Notes: a model not told the origin generated them from the sequence alone. Counted from the stretch's first letter, positions 27,191 to 35,924 are shown. The stretch is DNA of 64,000 nucleotides from Mucilaginibacter myungsuensis (GCF_015222005.1 NZ_JADFFL010000002.1:62001-126000), one strand, 5' to 3'. Program-made: numbers and translations.

Positions 27191-27889
27191 ATGAAAAAGA
27201 TAAGCATCGCGATACTATTAGTATCAATAGCATTAACAAGTTTTGCCCAAAATGTAGACCTGCGCCGCAAGATAGAAGTGGTTGGTGTGGTAGAACGCGA
27301 AGTTACCCCCGACATTATCAACGTGACCATATCGTTGAAAGAGTACATGGACGGCAAAAACAAAGTAACCATCAGTCAGCTGGAGAGCGCGCTGGAAAAA
27401 GCGGTACAAGAGGCAGGTATCCCTAAAGGTGACTTCACCGTGAACAACCTGTCATCGTACCAGCAAGTGGTATCTAAAAAGAAAGACCCTAACTTTTTGG
27501 CCAGCAAACAATACGGTATCCGTTTCCGTGATCTGAACCGTTTTAACCAGATCTTAAGCAAACTCGACGCTAAGGGTGTGCAATCGACCTATATCGACAG
27601 CTACGACTACTCTAAAATGGCCGAGGTTAAACAAGAGCTAAAGATAGCTGCCCTGATAGCCGCCCGCGATAAAGCCGCTGCTTTAGTTGGCGCGTTGAAC
27701 GAGAAACTGGGCAGCGTGATCAACATCGTCGAAAATGATGATAATATGGGCAACTATCCCGCTCCACGTGCAATGATGTATGCCAATAAAGTTTTAGCTG
27801 CCGATGCCGCCGCTCCCGAGAGCGATATTGATGCCCGCAAGATCAAACTGAGCTTTAGGGTGAATGCGACCTTCGAAATTGGCAAATAA
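27191..27889 (+). CDS. SIMPL domain-containing periplasmic protein
   Basis: This 232-residue protein has a signal peptide (MKKISIAILLVSIALTSFAQ) and one SIMPL (DUF541) domain: IEVVGVVEREVTPDIINVTISL at the start, GIPKGDFTVNNLSSYQQVVSKK in the middle and the final beta strand KIKLSFRVNATFEI. SIMPL proteins form oligomeric rings in the envelope and are linked in other bacteria to oxidative stress tolerance or signalling. An ATG six bases upstream is equally possible. It is followed by a strong terminator. Confidence 0.87.
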   Translation: MKKISIAILLVSIALTSFAQNVDLRRKIEVVGVVEREVTPDIINVTISLKEYMDGKNKVTISQLESALEKAVQEAGIPKGDFTVNNLSSYQQVVSKKKDPNFLASKQYGIRFRDLNRFNQILSKLDAKGVQSTYIDSYDYSKMAEVKQELKIAALIAARDKAAALVGALNEKLGSVINIVENDDNMGNYPAPRAMMYANKVLAADAAAPESDIDARKIKLSFRVNATFEIGK

Positions 27890-27897
27890 AGAAAATT

Positions 27898-27938
27898 ATA
27901 TTCCCCGGGGTTAATAAAACTTCGGGGAATATTTTTTT
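27898..27938 (+). terminator. terminator after the SIMPL gene
   Basis: A 10-pair stem ATATTCCCCG / CGGGGAATAT is followed directly by seven T residues (27932-27938). Confidence 0.87.
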
Positions 27939-27983
27939 GCTAGGTATTCTACTATTAATTTTATGTCAAATCGCCACAATAGG

Positions 27984-28013
27984 TTGACAAGCTGAATTTT
28001 ACGCTTATATTTA
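27984..28013 (+). promoter_or_regulatory. promoter of the receiver-like gene
   Basis: TTG (27984-27986, within TTGACA) and TATATTTA (28006-28013) are separated by 19 bases, close to the TTG-N19-TAnnTTTG pattern. Transcription would start about 10-12 bases before the ATG at 28032. Confidence 0.55.
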
Positions 28014-28031
28014 GCTAACAAAACTATTGTG

Positions 28032-28445
28032 ATGCCCCTAATTAAGTCAAGCAAGATACTCGTGGTCTCGTCGGCCACATCGTTAGTACCCGTTCCGGCC
28101 AAAAAACATGTCATCCATGTAGATAGCGCCGACAAGATATTCCCCGCCATTCATCAGCACCAGCCAGATAGTATCATCCTGGATCATGATCATTTATTGG
28201 CCGATACCGAAAAGGTTCTGCGCCGTTTAAGCAGCAATAAATTTTACAGCAAGATCCGCATTGTTTGCCATAAACGTACCGAGCAACCCAAGGTAGATGA
28301 TCTGCTGAAAACCCTGGGTGTTGACAAATTTATCTATGCTGATGAGGTAAAGTTGAAAGCCGAGCAACCCAAACGCGACCTGAAAGCCCTGGCCGAAGAA
28401 TTGGAGGCCAAAGTGGTGGGTGTATTTGCCAAGCCAAGTTTCTAA
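28032..28445 (+). CDS. degenerate response-regulator-receiver-like protein
   Basis: This 137-residue cytoplasmic protein looks like a receiver fold. Strand 1 is KILVVSSA, strand 3 PDSIILDHDHLL keeps an aspartate at the phosphorylation position, strand 4 is KIRIVCH, and strand 5 is GVDKFIYAD. The acidic pair after strand 1 is replaced by serines, and the strand-5 lysine-proline motif of active receivers is missing. It is therefore best seen as a pseudo-receiver that may work by protein-protein contact. A charged helix rich in Lys and Glu closes the protein. A GTG just before the ATG is an alternative start. I do not recognise a specific family. Confidence 0.6.
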   Translation: MPLIKSSKILVVSSATSLVPVPAKKHVIHVDSADKIFPAIHQHQPDSIILDHDHLLADTEKVLRRLSSNKFYSKIRIVCHKRTEQPKVDDLLKTLGVDKFIYADEVKLKAEQPKRDLKALAEELEAKVVGVFAKPSF

Positions 28446-28500
28446 AACCATAACGGTTACGCAACAAACAATAAACAGCTTTTTGCGTAGTTTTATCATC

Positions 28501-29268
28501 ATGAAAAAAGCTATCCTATTTGCCGCGATCGTATCTGCGTTCTGCCTTAATTCTTGCGCTATACAGGCACAAACACCGCGCAGCAGTTCATCAACGCCTG
28601 CAAAATCATCATCGTCTGCCACGCAAACATCGTCGAGCCTGATCCCGACCAACCTTGATATCAATAACGCGCTTAAGCAAGCTTTAGAGTTAAGCACCGG
28701 TAAAAGTTCGGATCAATTATCGGCTGTCGATGGTTTTTTTGGCGATGCAGCAATTAAGATCCTGTTCCCGCCCGAAGCTTTAAAAGCGGAGAAGACCTTA
28801 CGCTCGCTGGGTTTAAATAAATTGTGCGATGATGTTATCCTGTCGCTCAACCGTGCTGCCGAAGGTGCCGCCAAAGAGGCCAAGCCGATCTTTGTGAACG
28901 CCATTAAGCAAATGACGCTGAAAGACGTCAGCAACATCCTATTAGGCGAGCAAGACGCGGCTACCCAATATTTTAAAACATCAACTACCACGCAGCTATC
29001 GGCCAAGTTCAAACCGATCATCGAAGGATCGTTAAATAAAGTTGGCGCTACCCGTTACTATACATCAGCGGCTACGCAATACAATAAGGTGCCTTTTGTA
29101 AAAAAGATAAACCCTGATATTACCGAATACGTCACCCAAAAAGCGATGGATGGCCTGTTTTTGCAGATCGCCAAAGAAGAGTTAAAGATCCGCAGCGACC
29201 TTTCGGCACGTACTACGCCGTTGCTGAAGAAGGTATTTTCTTTTGCGGACGAGATGTTGAAGAAGTAG
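28501..29268 (+). CDS. DUF4197 domain-containing exported protein
   Basis: This 255-residue protein has a lipoprotein-type signal (LFAAIVSAFCLNSCAIQAQ, Cys at the lipobox). A Ser/Thr-rich spacer follows, then an alpha-helical DUF4197 domain (NNALKQALELSTGKSSDQLSA, IKILFPPEALKAEKTLRSLGL, KDVSNILLGEQDAATQYFK, VTQKAMDGLFLQIAKEELKIR). The fold is present in many Bacteroidota and proteobacteria without a known activity. I chose ATG 28501 because the upstream frame would overlap the preceding gene and precede the signal peptide. It ends at a strong terminator. Confidence 0.9.
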   Translation: MKKAILFAAIVSAFCLNSCAIQAQTPRSSSSTPAKSSSSATQTSSSLIPTNLDINNALKQALELSTGKSSDQLSAVDGFFGDAAIKILFPPEALKAEKTLRSLGLNKLCDDVILSLNRAAEGAAKEAKPIFVNAIKQMTLKDVSNILLGEQDAATQYFKTSTTTQLSAKFKPIIEGSLNKVGATRYYTSAATQYNKVPFVKKINPDITEYVTQKAMDGLFLQIAKEELKIRSDLSARTTPLLKKVFSFADEMLKK

Positions 29269-29303
29269 CCTTGCTGTTACCTCAAGGTATATCTAAATAA
29301 ATT

Positions 29304-29339
29304 AAGCCTTAACAGACATCGGTCTGCTAAGGCTTTTTT
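29304..29339 (+). terminator. terminator after the DUF4197 gene
   Basis: Nested stems AAGCCTTA / TAAGGCTT and CAGAC / GTCTG form one long hairpin followed by six T residues. Confidence 0.87.
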
Positions 29340-29364
29340 ACGGAGGTGTGTGTTTGAGCATGCT

Positions 29365-30513
29365 TTATTGTAACACCTTAAGTTTTGGTTGGTCGGCCGG
29401 CTTAATGATGGTGTGGTTATTACCCATCAGATTTTCTAAGCGGCATTCGTCCAATACCTCGCGGGCGGGTACTTTGTTGGGCAGGTATTTCCATTTGATC
29501 AGGCGGATCATGCCGTCGGCTATCTCCAGGCCGGTAATGTCGCCATCGTCAAAACAGCAGCAGCCGGTGTTAAAGTAGCAAGGCTTGTAGTTATCATCCT
29601 TAAAAACGATCACGTTATCGCCCTTATGGTGCCGTTTGGCTATGCGGGCTTCCAGATCAAGGATCAGGGCTTCGTCGTTCGCGGCCTTGGCTTTGTCCAG
29701 CTCAGCGTATAAACGCTCTATCTGTGTAAGCGAACGGAATACCGGCTGATGCGTATGCCCGGTGATCAGCAGCAGATCGGTCTTTTGCTCGCCCCACTCG
29801 TACATGATACGGTTGTGGTCGGTCTTTAGCTGATCATTGTTGGCAGGTGTATTGGGGTTAACACGTAAATAGGCCTGCAGCGGTCCCCAAACGTCGGACA
29901 CGAACCATTTACTTAGCCAGCTGCCATCGCTTTGCAGATCGCCCTGGTGGCCGTGGGTAAGGTACACTTCCAGTGGCTTGTTGTCGATATTGGTCTTCAG
30001 TACAAGGCCCTCGTAAACTTTGATGCTTTGGCCGTACACCTGTTTCAGGCTTAGCTGGGCCAGCGGGTCGCTATCCCAATAAAGATCGTGGTTACCGAAT
30101 ATTTTGGTAAATGCTGCACGATCCAAAAACATACGTTCCCGGTCGAATGTGGCTTTATTACGTTTTTTTACGCTGGTAAAAGTGTTCTCCCAAAGCTCTT
30201 CGCTATCACCCAGACTAATAAAATGGAAACCGTTATTGTTATAATGGTCCAGCGCGGCCAGGTAATTTTTCTCGGATGGCGCAAAATCGTCGGCGCCATC
30301 GCGCGCGCCTTTGTGCTGATCCGAAAAAATGATGAATTTGTGCTTTGATGTGTCAAAGTTAAGTACAAATCCCCGTTTGGTATCCGGTTGGTTAATATCC
30401 TCGTAAAGTTCATCCAGCGCCTTATCCACCCTCTTTTGGTCAGGCCGCGACGAGTATTTCTCGTTCAGCCTAATGATCGGCTGCTTCAGTAAGCGTTGTA
30501 GCAGAGCCCGCAT
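29365..30513 (-). CDS. calcineurin-like metallophosphoesterase
   Basis: This 382-residue cytoplasmic protein carries all metallophosphoesterase metal-binding motifs in order: FSDQHKGARDGADDF (D-x-H), SLGDSEELWE (GD), FGNHDLYWDSD (GNHD), THGHQGD (H) and ITGHTHQPVF (GHxH). A C-terminal domain with CYFNTGCCCFDDGDITGLEI follows. The length and the extra C-terminal part suggest a UDP-diacylglucosamine pyrophosphatase-like or general phosphodiesterase relative, but the substrate is not predictable. It stands alone and is divergent from the unknown gene at 30726. Confidence 0.87.
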   Translation of the reverse strand: MRALLQRLLKQPIIRLNEKYSSRPDQKRVDKALDELYEDINQPDTKRGFVLNFDTSKHKFIIFSDQHKGARDGADDFAPSEKNYLAALDHYNNNGFHFISLGDSEELWENTFTSVKKRNKATFDRERMFLDRAAFTKIFGNHDLYWDSDPLAQLSLKQVYGQSIKVYEGLVLKTNIDNKPLEVYLTHGHQGDLQSDGSWLSKWFVSDVWGPLQAYLRVNPNTPANNDQLKTDHNRIMYEWGEQKTDLLLITGHTHQPVFRSLTQIERLYAELDKAKAANDEALILDLEARIAKRHHKGDNVIVFKDDNYKPCYFNTGCCCFDDGDITGLEIADGMIRLIKWKYLPNKVPAREVLDECRLENLMGNNHTIIKPADQPKLKVLQ

Positions 30514-30725
30514 ATTTTATTAACAGTATATGATCAATTTTTGTGTTAAGGTGATAAAATTGGCTGGGTACAAATATCAACACTGAAAATAGGTTAACAG
30601 TTAGTTAAAACTACCATTGCGCAGGGTGTTTTCACCCTTTGTACAGCAGTTAAAAAACCATATACCATAATTAAAACATAATGCTAATTTTAGTAAAAAT
30701 TATTTGACCTCACTAAATTGCAATT

Positions 30726-31220
30726 ATGTCTAAAGATCAGATCAGCCGTGGCAACGCCGGCGTAAAAAAAAGCCAATTACAAAAGTTAGTTAACAACTAT
30801 TACGACGTCATTAAAAAAAAGGACGCGAACGGAAAGATAGTTGACCTTGACCGTAAAAAGGACGCCCGCAGCGCCTGGTTCAGCAAAGAAGTGATCGACC
30901 AGATGTTCGCCGCCCATGGCTGCACGGCCGAAAACAGTAAAGAGTTTGGCTTGCGTTTATACTTCGGCGTCCACAAAAAAGGTGTTTTGGAAAGGAATGG
31001 CGAGGACGTTCCCGAAAAATACCATAATCAACAAACCATTGTATTGGTACCAACCCGCTTAAAAGATGGTGTACCTGATGCCGACCTATTGAAAGATGAT
31101 ACCCACGCATTTGCAGGTGCCGATGGTAAAGGCGACGGTAATGCCGAAGGAGAAGGCGACGGTGTAAATCACTCTAAACTTTGCCCGCCCGAGACCGGTT
31201 GCGGTTCCCTTATCGACTAA
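30726..31220 (+). CDS. conserved-looking cytoplasmic protein of unknown function
   Basis: The 164-residue protein has no signal peptide or membrane helix. Residues 10-60 form a charged helical region (SQLQKLVNNYYDVIKKKDANGKIVD-like), followed by WFSKEVIDQMFAAHGC. The block GLRLYFGVHKKG, with NQQTIVLVPTR, looks like a compact alpha/beta domain. The C-terminal tail is acidic and glycine-rich and ends CPPETGCGSLID with two cysteines. I do not recognise a named family. It is followed by a hairpin and then by the 7TM/kinase/regulator set, so it might be part of that signalling unit. Confidence 0.65.
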   Translation: MSKDQISRGNAGVKKSQLQKLVNNYYDVIKKKDANGKIVDLDRKKDARSAWFSKEVIDQMFAAHGCTAENSKEFGLRLYFGVHKKGVLERNGEDVPEKYHNQQTIVLVPTRLKDGVPDADLLKDDTHAFAGADGKGDGNAEGEGDGVNHSKLCPPETGCGSLID

Positions 31221-31250
31221 CAAGCGACATATTTTATCCGATCCCATATA

Positions 31251-31296
31251 ATGCCGGCTTATCTGCTAAAGATAAAGCCGGCATGTTTTGATTTTT
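31251..31296 (+). terminator. hairpin directly upstream of the 7TM gene
   Basis: ATGCCGGCTT (31251-31260) pairs perfectly with AAGCCGGCAT (31275-31284), followed by GTTTTGATTTTT up to the ATG at 31297. It looks like a terminator for the unknown gene, but it ends right before the next start codon. It could therefore also modulate expression of the signalling genes. Confidence 0.65.
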
Positions 31297-31947
31297 ATGA
31301 CCGATTACCTTAGCATCATTTTAGAGGGACTGGCGTTGCTCGTCGGACTGATCAGCTTCAACAAGATCACTATCGGTCGGTATAAACTGCTGCCGCCTTA
31401 TCTGGCCATCATTATCTCCTTTGAAATATGTAATATGATGGGGCTTTTTGCCTATCAGCGCACAAATTTGTGGGTGATGAATATCGCGATCACCTTCGAA
31501 TTCCTATTCTTTGGCGCCTTCATTTTATCGGCCTATCGCAATAAAAAAGAGCAGCGCATATTTGGATTGATCATGCTGGCGGTCCTTCTGTACACTGTTA
31601 TAGACGTGGTGTGGGTGAAGGGGGTATTTAAACTTGGTTATCATGCAATTGTGGTACAGTACAGTTTGCTTATAGTTATTGTATGCCGCTTGTTTTATAA
31701 TATGATGCAGGAGTTTGATCGTGGTACATCCTTAGCCCATGATCCTGATTTTTGGGTGAGCACCGGCTTGCTGTTCTTCTTCCTGGCCGAGTTCCTGTTC
31801 TTTGCATCCTTTAAGTTGGCTTATACCCATCCGGATACCTTTAGCGCATTATTTAAAGTAATAAAGACCATAGCCAATTTTATTTTATATTCTTGCTTAA
31901 TAGTTTCGTTTTTATGGGCGCGCCGGGCGAAGAAAATATCTTACTGA
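31297..31947 (+). CDS. 7TM membrane protein, probable sensor partner of the kinase
   Basis: This 216-residue protein is almost entirely hydrophobic, with about seven predicted membrane helices, for example IILEGLALLVGLISF, LAIIISFEICNMMGLFAY, FGLIMLAVLLYTVIDVVW and GLLFFFLAEFLFFASF. Its gene overlaps the start of the histidine kinase gene by 34 bases. Because that kinase has only one TM helix and no sensory domain, this membrane protein may supply signal detection. The TTG nine bases upstream is a weaker start. No family name is certain. Confidence 0.7.
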   Translation: MTDYLSIILEGLALLVGLISFNKITIGRYKLLPPYLAIIISFEICNMMGLFAYQRTNLWVMNIAITFEFLFFGAFILSAYRNKKEQRIFGLIMLAVLLYTVIDVVWVKGVFKLGYHAIVVQYSLLIVIVCRLFYNMMQEFDRGTSLAHDPDFWVSTGLLFFFLAEFLFFASFKLAYTHPDTFSALFKVIKTIANFILYSCLIVSFLWARRAKKISY

Positions 31948-32741
31948 TCGTTGCAGGTACCAGCATGTTTTTGCTGCTGGGCATCTTCATAGTCAGTTTT
32001 TTGTTTTTTTACCAGCGCAAACGCATCATCCACATCACCGAGCGTGACCAAATGAAGGCGGCTTACAGCCAGGAGATACTGACCACCCAGATCGAAGTTC
32101 AGGACCAAACGCTGAACTACATCAGTCAGGAACTGCACGATAATATTGGCCAGGTGCTGTCCTTCATCAAACTGAACCTGGGTACCACGCCGTCACTGGA
32201 CGAAGAGAAAAAGCAACGTAAAATAGACGAAAGCCGGGACCTGTTGGCCCAGGTGATCATGGACCTTCGGGACCTGTCTAAAAGCCTCAGCTTTCAGCAG
32301 ATCAAGCAATACGGGCTATTCCGGGCAATGGAGCTGGAGGTTGACCGGGTGAATAAAAGCGGGCTGATGAAGATCGATATAGCTATCGACGGCGACCCTT
32401 ATCCGCTGGGTGAACAGCGGGAATTGGTATTGTTCCGCATTTTTCAGGAATCGATGAATAATGCGTTGAAGTATGCTCATGCGATCAATTTCAATATCAG
32501 TTTGAAATATTCCCGCGATCTGTTTAATTTGACCATGGCCGACAATGGCGTGGGTTTTGATGCTGATATCGCTGGTGGTAAGAACGGTTCGGGATTGAAG
32601 AACATCGAGCACCGGGCATCACTGATCGGCGCTAAGGCATCGTTAACTACTGCGCCCGGCGAAGGCTGTATCGTAAAAATAGATCTTGACCCTGTTAAAC
32701 AATTAAATTTAGATGGAACCTATCCAAATAGCGCTGGTTGA
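31914..32741 (+). CDS. DesK/LiaS-type sensor histidine kinase
   Basis: This 275-residue kinase has one N-terminal TM helix (LLIVAGTSMFLLLGIFIVSFLFFY, residues about 10-33) and no periplasmic domain. A short coiled coil follows, then a HisKA_3 dimerisation domain with the phospho-histidine in SQELHDNIGQ (His75). The ATPase domain has ESMNNALKYAH, DNGVGFD and GLKNIEHRA. It autophosphorylates and passes the phosphate to the response regulator encoded downstream, whose gene overlaps by 29 bases. The ATG at 31914 is preferred over a TTG upstream. Confidence 0.92.
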   Translation: MGAPGEENILLIVAGTSMFLLLGIFIVSFLFFYQRKRIIHITERDQMKAAYSQEILTTQIEVQDQTLNYISQELHDNIGQVLSFIKLNLGTTPSLDEEKKQRKIDESRDLLAQVIMDLRDLSKSLSFQQIKQYGLFRAMELEVDRVNKSGLMKIDIAIDGDPYPLGEQRELVLFRIFQESMNNALKYAHAINFNISLKYSRDLFNLTMADNGVGFDADIAGGKNGSGLKNIEHRASLIGAKASLTTAPGEGCIVKIDLDPVKQLNLDGTYPNSAG

Positions 32742-33348
32742 TGATCACCGCCTTTTTCGCAGCGGTATCGCGTCACTCATCAGTGGCTTTAAGGGATATC
32801 ATGTGATGTTCGAGGCTGGCAACGGTGAGGAACTGACCAATAAACTGACGCCCAAAGTTAAGCCCGATATTATCCTGCTGGACATTAATATGCCTATTAT
32901 GGACGGCATCCAAACCGCCAAATGGCTGCATGATACTTACCCTAATATCTGCGTGATCATCCTATCCATGTTCGGCGATGCCGAAAAGGTTTTGCAGATG
33001 GTAAAGATGGGCGTAAAAGGCTATTTGTTAAAAGATGCCGAGCCGCACGAGTTTGAGCAGGCCTTGGCCAAGGTATCGGCCGGCGAGGTTTACTATCCAG
33101 ATTTTGTGACCCGCCACATCATCAATAGTTTTAATCAGCAACCCGAGCTGATCAAACTGAACAACCGCGAGATCGAATTCCTTAAACTGGCCGCCACCGA
33201 GCTGACCTATAAAGAAATAGCAGACGAAATGTGCATCAGCGCCCGTACGGTTGATGGTTACCGCGATGCACTGTTTGAGAAACTACAAATTAAGAGCCGT
33301 GTAGGCCTGGTTTTATACGCCATAAAAAATAAGATGATCACATTGTAA
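32713..33348 (+). CDS. NarL/LuxR-family response regulator
   Basis: This 211-residue protein has a receiver domain (acidic pair VDDH near residue 10, phosphoacceptor Asp57 in ILLDINMP, and KMGVKGYLLKDAEP with the conserved lysine). A C-terminal LuxR helix-turn-helix follows (LNNREIEFLKLAATELTYKEIA and DEMCISARTVDGYRD). It is the DNA-binding output of the two-component system encoded just upstream. The overlap of 29 bases with the kinase gene indicates translational coupling. Its targets cannot be read from this window. Confidence 0.95.
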   Translation: MEPIQIALVDDHRLFRSGIASLISGFKGYHVMFEAGNGEELTNKLTPKVKPDIILLDINMPIMDGIQTAKWLHDTYPNICVIILSMFGDAEKVLQMVKMGVKGYLLKDAEPHEFEQALAKVSAGEVYYPDFVTRHIINSFNQQPELIKLNNREIEFLKLAATELTYKEIADEMCISARTVDGYRDALFEKLQIKSRVGLVLYAIKNKMITL

Positions 33349-33377
33349 CTTGCTAATTTATTTAGCAGATTTGTACT

Positions 33378-34448
33378 ATGGCACACGAGGACAACGCGGA
33401 GTTTTTTAAAGGGCGCGGCGCACAGGTAAATACCCATAACAAATTCCTGAAACGCAAATACGTGCAAGAGCACCCCGAAGGGCTTGATGAGCCTTTTATG
33501 GAGAACTCGCGCACGCAGCTTTTTGAAGAGCATGCCAAAAAGATCGTGAGCGAAAGTAGCAGTCCCGATCTTAGTCACATGCATTCTATTAACCCCTATC
33601 AGGGTTGTGAGCATGGTTGCATTTATTGCTACGCCCGTAATAGCCATGAATATTACGGCTTTAGTGCCGGGCTTGATTTTGAACGGAAGATCGTTGTTAA
33701 ACGCAACGCGCCCGAACTGTTAGAGCAGTACTTTAACAAAAAGAACTACACGCCGGTCACCATCCTCATGTCCGGCAATACAGATTGCTACCAACCGGTA
33801 GAGCGTGACCTGGAGATCACCAAGCGCTTACTGGAAGTTTTTCTGCAATACAAGAACCCCGTCAGTATCATCACTAAGAATAACCTGATCTTACGCGATA
33901 TCGATATTGTAGCTGAATTGGCGGCCCAGAACCTGATCAACGTTAATGTATCTATAACCTCGCTTAACGAGCCTTTGCGCCAAAAGCTTGAACCACGTAC
34001 CGTAACGGCCAGCGGACGCCTTACAGTGATCGAAAAGCTGTCTCAGCGGGGCGTACCGGTAAGGGTGATGGCCGCGCCGATCATTCCGGGGTTAAATAGT
34101 AACGAGGTGCCCGCTATTATCAAGGCCGCTGCCGACCGTGGTGCAAGAGGCGCCGGCTTTACCATGGTTCGCCTGAACGGTGCCATAGCCGAGATATTTG
34201 ATGATTGGATACACAAGACTTTCCCGGACAAAGCCGAGAAGGTTTTGAACATGATCCGCAGCGTACACGAGGGCAGCCTGAACGACAGCGACTTTGGCCG
34301 CCGTATGAGTGGCAGTGGTAACATTGCCCACTCCATCCACCAAATGTTCAACATGGCGGTGAACAGGTTTATGGGCGACAGGGGTATGCCCCCGTTGGAT
34401 CATACCCTTTTTATCCCGAAGGGTGGCAGGCAGACATCGTTGTTTTAA
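33378..34448 (+). CDS. PA0069-family radical SAM protein
   Basis: This 356-residue enzyme has the radical SAM cluster motif in CEHGCIYCYARN, preceded by SINPYQGCEHG and followed by NSHEYYGFSAGLDFE, the signature of the PA0069/SplB-like family. Further family blocks are MSGNTDCYQPVERD, SIITKNNLILRDIDI and FTMVRLNGAI. It binds a 4Fe-4S cluster and cleaves SAM to start radical chemistry. The substrate of this family is unknown. It begins 30 bases after the response regulator on the same strand. Confidence 0.93.
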   Translation: MAHEDNAEFFKGRGAQVNTHNKFLKRKYVQEHPEGLDEPFMENSRTQLFEEHAKKIVSESSSPDLSHMHSINPYQGCEHGCIYCYARNSHEYYGFSAGLDFERKIVVKRNAPELLEQYFNKKNYTPVTILMSGNTDCYQPVERDLEITKRLLEVFLQYKNPVSIITKNNLILRDIDIVAELAAQNLINVNVSITSLNEPLRQKLEPRTVTASGRLTVIEKLSQRGVPVRVMAAPIIPGLNSNEVPAIIKAAADRGARGAGFTMVRLNGAIAEIFDDWIHKTFPDKAEKVLNMIRSVHEGSLNDSDFGRRMSGSGNIAHSIHQMFNMAVNRFMGDRGMPPLDHTLFIPKGGRQTSLF

Positions 34449-34502
34449 ATTGCTTGGTTTTTACTACAAAGGGCATTAAGCCTTTATATCCCAGAACGAC
34501 GA

Positions 34503-34542
34503 CTTTGTGTGCTTCGTGAAAAACTTTGTGCACTTTGTGGCC
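34503..34542. repeat. degenerate CTTTGTG-type intergenic repeat
   Basis: The stretch contains CTTTGTG, CTTCGTG, CTTTGTG and CTTTGTG in a row. Short repeats of this kind are widespread in intergenic DNA of Bacteroidota; here there is one unit and no gene. Confidence 0.5.
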
Positions 34543-34655
34543 AAATAACCGATAATGTTAAAGATCTAATTTTCAGCTGATTTAATTTGCAATGATCAAT
34601 ATTGTTAATTAGATTTACAACCAATAGTTGTAATCAATATCACCTAATATTCAAC

Positions 34656-34997
34656 ATGGAACGCCATCACCCCGACCTCCGCTTTCCCCTTATTGTCGCC
34701 GGCTTCAGTGCTGGTCTTGTCAATAGGTACGATATGATCATTACCCGCTTGCAAGCGCTGGAAACTAAAATAAAGCAAAACGATCCGGGCTTTAGTATCA
34801 AACCCATGTGGTCGGTAAATTACAGCCGGGGGCGGATGATCTTTCATGTAACCGCCCACTGTGTGGACAGGGTGCTGAAAAGCGAATTGCTATCGATCTT
34901 TAGTATGACCGATATTAAAACAGCTTACGTGCCACGCTTTACATGGAAAAAGGCGCCTAAACTTAGCGCCACGTCTATACTGTCAGTAGTAAATTAA
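34656..34997 (+). CDS. small protein of unknown function
   Basis: The 113-residue protein has no signal peptide or TM segment. It starts MERHHPDLRFPLIVAGFSAG and contains a helix rich in Leu and Lys (MIITRLQALETKIKQND) and a basic C-terminus (FTWKKAPKLS). I do not recognise a domain. The ATG at 34656 gives the shorter, more plausible product; an upstream TTG adds 18 residues with no support. Its own terminator follows at 35078. Confidence 0.45.
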   Translation: MERHHPDLRFPLIVAGFSAGLVNRYDMIITRLQALETKIKQNDPGFSIKPMWSVNYSRGRMIFHVTAHCVDRVLKSELLSIFSMTDIKTAYVPRFTWKKAPKLSATSILSVVN

Positions 34998-35077
34998 TAG
35001 GACTTTCAACCTGCCCCATACCCAATTGGCATCGGGATAGATATTCATTATCGCTCATATGCCCCTGTTAAAATGCG

Positions 35078-35105
35078 AAAAGGCGCCCAACTGGAGCGCC
35101 TTTTT
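35078..35105 (+). terminator. rho-independent terminator
   Basis: AAAAGGCGC (35078-35086) pairs with GCGCCTTTT (35096-35104), running into a T tract. Confidence 0.85.
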
Positions 35106-35177
35106 CTATTTTTTATTGGTTGACCCCGAAGTTAAGCCTATCCCTAACCTCTGATCACTAATTAACTGATCAACTGA

Positions 35178-35924
35178 CTACGCTTCTTCCTCAACGGTCA
35201 AAGCCATTTGCTCATCAACCAGGATACGGCCGCAGTGCTCGCAGACGATGATCTTTTTGCGCTGACGGATATCAGACTGGCGCTGAGGCGGGATCTGGTT
35301 AAAGCAACCAGAGCAAGAATCACGACGGATGGTTACTACGGCCAAACCATTTTTAGCGTTTTTACGCAGGCGGTTGTAGGCAAATAACAAACGCTCCTCG
35401 ATGTTAGCTGTAGCGGTTTCTGCATTAGCTACCAGATCTTCTTCTTCTTTTTGAGTTTCAGAAGTGATCACGTCCAGCTCTTGTTTTTTAACGTCAAGGT
35501 CACCTTTGCGTTCTTCAAGGTCGGCAAGGGCCTTTTCGTAAACCTGGTTTTTGGTAGTGATCTCGAAACCGAACTCGCGGATCTTTTTCTCGCTCACCTG
35601 TATGTCCAAGCCTTGTATCTCAACTTCTTTAGAAATAGCCTCGTACTCGCGGTTATTTTTTACGTCGTTCAGTTGGGCTTCGTATTTTTTGATGTTGGTT
35701 TGCGCATCCTTAATGGTGTTTTTGCGCGCAACGATCTCGTCTTCCAGATCATCAAGTTCGTACTTGATCTTTTGGATACGGGTCTCCAGACCGGCAACGT
35801 CATCCTCAAGGTCGGCAACCTCCATCGGCAATTCGCCACGAACCTGGCGGATCTTGTCAATCTCTGAGTGGATAGTTTGTAGCTCGTATAAAGCTTTCAG
35901 CTTCTGTTCTACGGTTTGTTCCAT
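35178..35924 (-). CDS. zinc ribbon coiled-coil protein (DUF164/CT398-like)
   Basis: This 248-residue protein is mainly a long coiled coil (about residues 1-185, heptads rich in Glu, Lys and Leu). It ends in a C4 zinc ribbon with two CxxC pairs: CSGCFNQ and CEHCGRILVDE. This matches the DUF164/zf-RING_7 family, whose role is unclear but which often accompanies NIF3-type genes. Its ATG overlaps the stop of the NIF3 gene by one base (TAATG), so the two are co-translated. The antisense frames in this region are by-products of the repetitive codon usage. Confidence 0.92.
   Translation of the reverse strand: MEQTVEQKLKALYELQTIHSEIDKIRQVRGELPMEVADLEDDVAGLETRIQKIKYELDDLEDEIVARKNTIKDAQTNIKKYEAQLNDVKNNREYEAISKEVEIQGLDIQVSEKKIREFGFEITTKNQVYEKALADLEERKGDLDVKKQELDVITSETQKEEEDLVANAETATANIEERLLFAYNRLRKNAKNGLAVVTIRRDSCSGCFNQIPPQRQSDIRQRKKIIVCEHCGRILVDEQMALTVEEEA

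Noticed and set aside
34503-34542. possible CRISPR or tandem-repeat array
   Set aside because: Only short degenerate CTTTGTG units without spacers or regular length are present.
35451-35867. plus-strand frame opposite the zinc ribbon coiled-coil gene
   Set aside because: Coiled-coil coding sequence often leaves the other strand open; there is no start context or domain.
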